A DNA stretch of 64,000 nucleotides from Gammaproteobacteria bacterium (GTDB taxonomy: Bacteria > Pseudomonadota > Gammaproteobacteria > Pseudomonadales > Pseudohongiellaceae). A program made the position numbers and the translations under genes. Under the pieces are notes generated by a model that ran no database searches, had not been told where the DNA came from, and saw only the letters and a list, made by a program, of their open reading frames with translations. Of the stretch, positions 62,201 through 64,000 are shown one piece after another. The stretch spans positions 62,001 through 126,000 of the forward strand of contig JAUXNX010000023.1 of NCBI GenBank assembly GCA_030682575.1, given 5' to 3'. How positions within the stretch are numbered: position 1 is the stretch's first letter; each line of letters opens with the position of its first letter.

Positions 62201-62319
62201 ACTGGCGAGGAGTGCATGCCAAGGAGCAGGTCATCAAAAAGGCGTTGTACGATGTTCTGCAGAATGTGAACGAAGTGACCCGGATCTTCGACGTGATCAA
62301 AGCGCAGCGGGAATACTGA
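59215..62319 (+). CDS. hsdR: Type I restriction endonuclease subunit
   Basis: This 1034-residue restriction subunit has a PD-(D/E)xK nuclease in the N-terminal part (RRPDLVLYVN and AVLELKNS). An SF2 helicase/translocase follows, with Walker A HTQGSGKS, DECHR box and FTGTPLLKK. A C-terminal part holds the helicase second domain and helical assembly region. ATG 59215 was chosen because AGAGGG precedes it by 6 bases; ATG 59209 has no space for an RBS. HsdR forms a complex with HsdM and HsdS and cuts DNA far from the target. Its stop overlaps the metallopeptidase start. Confidence 0.93.
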   Translation: MSNIGQPERATQRRVIALFRDELGYRFLGDYSDRADNSNIEEKLLTAHLAGRGYSPGQISRALDVLRREANNHSRNLYGNNQAVYSLLRYGVPVKVEAGKVTETVHLIDWQHPELNDFAIAEEVTLKGARERRPDLVLYVNGLAIAVLELKNSRTSIGDGIRQNLSNQEPEFNAWFFTTVQFVFAGNDSEGLQYGSVKTEAKYFLSWKEDEADNTRFKLDKYLLKICEKARLIELIHDFVLFDGGVKKLPRVHQYFGIKAAQQYVRQKKGGIIWHTQGSGKSIVMVLLAKWILENNPRARVAVITDRDELDKQIERVFTEAGETIKRTSSGRELMRQLGQATPRLLCSLVHKFGRKDVDDFEGFIKELEAQPSATVGEVFVFVDECHRTQSGKLNRVMKALLPEAVFVGFTGTPLLKKDKATSLEIFGGYIHTYKFSEAVEDEVVLDLVYEARDIDQELGSQDKIDAWFDAKTKGLNDWQKAELRQQWGTMQKVLSSRSRMDRVVSDIVFDFSTRPRLSNSRGNAILVAASIYDACKYFTLFQKTPFRGKCAVVTSYNPLAKDVTLEETGANTETDKQFIFNTYTELLEHVTAKSNMSKTETYEEQAKALFTKEPANMKLLVVVDKLLTGFDAPPCTYLYIDKSMQDHGLFQAICRTNRLDGEDKEFGYIVDYKDLFGKVEKAISVYTSELDHSAGGVDPAVMLESRLTKGKERLDAALEALALLCEPVLPPRSELEHIHYFCGNTEIATDLEEREPQRSALYRAVVVLVRAYANIADELDRAGYSEGECARIKSSLTHYLNLRDIIRNASGETLDLKAYEADMRHLIDTYIEAKEPRKISPFDNMGLLELIVKTGIANAISSMPDGMRGNKEAMAETIENNVRSKIIKEHLNDPAYYEKMSVLLNEIIAARKAKAIEYEEYLRRIAELAKSVEAGQADDIPEVLKHNPPLRALYNNLQTAGVGDSRAAYTGLASDKVLELAMRLDEIVRTVRPDDWRGVHAKEQVIKKALYDVLQNVNEVTRIFDVIKAQREY

Positions 62320-63035
62320 TGGCCACTGAGCTGACATTGGGGGAGACTCGCGTCGAAGTGGTCTTCAAGGATGTGAAGAACGTACATCTGAGTGTCTATC
62401 CGCCGAATGGGCATGTGCGCATTGCGGCGCCATCACGCATGAGTCTGGACACCATTCGTGTATATGCCATTTCGCGCCTGGACTGGATCAGGAAGCAGCA
62501 GAAGAAGTTGCGAGAGCAGGAACGCGAATTCCCGCGCGAATATCTTGATCGCGAGAGTCACTATGTGTGGGGGCGCCGCTACCTGCTGCAGATTGTCGAG
62601 GCTGACGCAGCGCCAAAGGTGCAGCTGAAGCATCGAAGAATGGTGCTGCAGGTGCGCCCAGGCGCCACCGAGGAGACGAAGCAGGCCGTAGTTGCCAAGT
62701 GGTATCGCGATCAGTTGCGCTCGGCGTTGCCCGAGTTGCTGCAGGTCTGGGAGCCCAAAGTCGGGGCGCAAGTGGCGCGTATCTTCGTGCAGAAGATGAA
62801 GACCAAATGGGGTAGTTGTAACGCGGAAACTCGCAGCATTCGCCTGAATTCTGATCTGGCGAAGAAGCCGATCCAGTGCTTGGAATACATTCTTGTTCAT
62901 GAATTGGTGCACTTGCTGGAACGGCATCACAATGATCGATTCGTTGCCTTGATGGACAGATTGATGCCCCAGTGGCGCCATCATCGAGCCGAGCTGAATC
63001 GCTCGCCTCTGGCTCATGAGGATTGGAAGTACTGA
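62319..63035 (+). CDS. DUF45 / YgjP-like metallopeptidase (M48-type)
   Basis: This 238-residue protein has the DUF45 pattern: KDVKNVHLSVYPPNGHVRI, MKTKWGSCNAETRSI and a zinc-binding HExxH as VHELVHLLERHHNDRF (His, Glu, His, then later ligand). Its ATG overlaps the hsdR stop by one base (TGATG), so it is coupled to hsdR. This family follows hsdR in many type I loci, and its role there is unclear. It is intracellular, with no signal peptide. Confidence 0.88.
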   Translation: MATELTLGETRVEVVFKDVKNVHLSVYPPNGHVRIAAPSRMSLDTIRVYAISRLDWIRKQQKKLREQEREFPREYLDRESHYVWGRRYLLQIVEADAAPKVQLKHRRMVLQVRPGATEETKQAVVAKWYRDQLRSALPELLQVWEPKVGAQVARIFVQKMKTKWGSCNAETRSIRLNSDLAKKPIQCLEYILVHELVHLLERHHNDRFVALMDRLMPQWRHHRAELNRSPLAHEDWKY

Positions 63036-63221
63036 ATTTCGATATCTGGCAACCCGGTCGAATATAGGTGATCCTCATCACAACTGCCTAAGAACAATCG
63101 TCGGCTCTGTCAACGCATTGCTTCTGGCAGCGTTACTCTATAGACAGCCAGCCCCTCCGGCTCGTTCAGCACCACCAGTTCCGTCAGCGCGGACCAGCAC
63201 ACTCAGCAGAGCGAGAACACA

Positions 63222-64000
63222 ATGAATAGACGCATCCTCCATGGCCCCGGTCTTCGCTTGTCGTCGGTGACGGGTTTTGCATTCAGTGTCTTGATCAGTT
63301 TCATGGCGATAGTCTCCCCCGCGAACGCCGCCACCGGTACGTCGATGCCAACCTTCGTCCACCCGATCCTCACCATTCCCCGCATTGACGTGGAAGGCTA
63401 CGGCTCGCTGAATCTGCGCCTGGTGCTGGAGAATGAGGCAACGCTGACCTTCGTGATTGCCGACGCCACTCCTGCTGGTGCGTCGCTTATCCCAGGTGCC
63501 ACCTTCAACCTGCAGACCCAGGTTCTCGCCATTCCGGTGGTGAAGGTCGGCAACGATTTCTACGATGTGCAATTGAAGCTGCTGCCTGGCGACAAGTTCC
63601 AGATCACAGTGGCAGATGCTGCGGTGTTTGCGGGGCAGGGCAGCTACAACCAGTTGTGTGCCACCTGCCACGGCACCGACGGGCTCGGTGGCAGCATCGG
63701 CATCTCGTTGAAGAACTGTGGCACTTGCGGTTCGGCCAGCGTGCTGACTGCGAAGATCAGGGACACCATGCCCTTCGGCAACCCCTCTGCCTGTGTGGGC
63801 AGTTGTGCCACAGACATCGCCGATTACATCCTGACTGTATTCAACGCCAGCAGTGGTCCGCAATCGGCCATGGTGCTGGAGGCTATCGACGTGATACCGC
63901 TGGAGGCCGCGCTGCGTAACGCGAGCCTGCAACTGGTGAGTCGTCTGCCCACGGCAGCCGAGGAGGCACTGGTCAGTGGTCAAGGTGAGGACGGTCTGCG
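63222..64000 (+). CDS. Exported c-type cytochrome-domain protein, 3' partial
   Basis: The frame opens at ATG 63222 and runs open to the right edge. It has an N-terminal signal (AFSVLISFMAIVSPANA). A beta-rich domain of about 100 residues follows, then a heme c site CATCH (about residue 146) in QLCATCHGTDGLGG. After it comes an unusual Cys-rich part (CGTCGS, CVGSC) that may form disulfides. The end (LVSRLPTAAEEALVSG) resembles PSD1/DUF1592-type cytochrome-associated proteins. The substrate is unknown because the gene is cut off. Confidence 0.65.
   Translation, partial: MNRRILHGPGLRLSSVTGFAFSVLISFMAIVSPANAATGTSMPTFVHPILTIPRIDVEGYGSLNLRLVLENEATLTFVIADATPAGASLIPGATFNLQTQVLAIPVVKVGNDFYDVQLKLLPGDKFQITVADAAVFAGQGSYNQLCATCHGTDGLGGSIGISLKNCGTCGSASVLTAKIRDTMPFGNPSACVGSCATDIADYILTVFNASSGPQSAMVLEAIDVIPLEAALRNASLQLVSRLPTAAEEALVSGQGEDGL

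Noticed and set aside
1-64000. CRISPR arrays, tRNA or rRNA genes, insertion sequences
   Set aside because: By eye I found no spaced direct repeats, cloverleaf or rRNA sequence, and no transposase. A covariance search could still find small RNAs.

Overview
The window looks like chromosomal DNA of a free-living, aerobic gammaproteobacterium. It has moderate to high GC, TonB-dependent receptors, a HemP/Fur heme-uptake operon, PA2778/PA2779-type proteins, CtaA and beta-oxidation genes. I cannot name a genus. The trpE and trpG genes are fused into one reading frame, with a short Trp-codon leader, an arrangement best known from rhizobia. I saw no rRNA, tRNA, CRISPR array, transposase or prophage module.

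Layout. 0-2.9 kb: the end of a hybrid histidine kinase and a convergent endonuclease/exonuclease/phosphatase-family gene. 2.9-12.2 kb: an acyl-CoA catabolism cluster (acyl-CoA dehydrogenase, thiolase, FadB-type bifunctional enzyme, zinc alcohol dehydrogenase, methyltransferase, then an overlapping pair of acyl-CoA dehydrogenases). 12.2-19.3 kb: envelope and signalling genes (small membrane protein, OmpA-like porin, hybrid kinase, Crp/Fnr regulator and REC-PAS regulator, two DUF4398/OmpA lipoproteins). 19.3-26.0 kb: a Fic protein, a 1250-residue Ig/RTX-like secreted protein, and a PA2778/PA2779 pair. 26.2-29.9 kb: a probable Fur-controlled operon hemP, heme-type TonB receptor, and a periplasmic chelatase-fold protein with a His-rich insert. 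30-34.6 kb: a DUF5916 outer-membrane protein and two coupled secreted paralogues. 34.6-38.7 kb: trpL-trpE(G), hslO and a small coiled-coil membrane protein. 38.6-43.4 kb: ctaA, an S1/P1 nuclease and a second TonB receptor. 43.4-45.2 kb: hipA followed by hipB. 45.2-50.2 kb: a livKHMGF-type ABC importer. 50.4-63 kb: a defence island. 63.2 kb to the end: start of a secreted c-type cytochrome-like protein.

The defence island is the most interesting part. A type I restriction-modification system (hsdM, hsdS, hsdR, then a coupled DUF45/M48 metallopeptidase) is split by about 4.9 kb of visibly more AT-rich cargo. The cargo holds a HEPN-like protein with an Rx4H motif, a 48-residue protein, a DUF3892 protein, a zinc-ribbon/nucleoside-deoxyribosyltransferase-like protein, and an RloA/RloB (AAA ATPase plus TOPRIM-like) pair. 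An (GCCGA)n tract of about nine units lies upstream of hsdM. Other regulatory structures worth checking are the leaderless-looking trp attenuator, a Fur box over the hemP promoter, 10-bp-phased repeats upstream of fic, and a long palindrome upstream of hipA.
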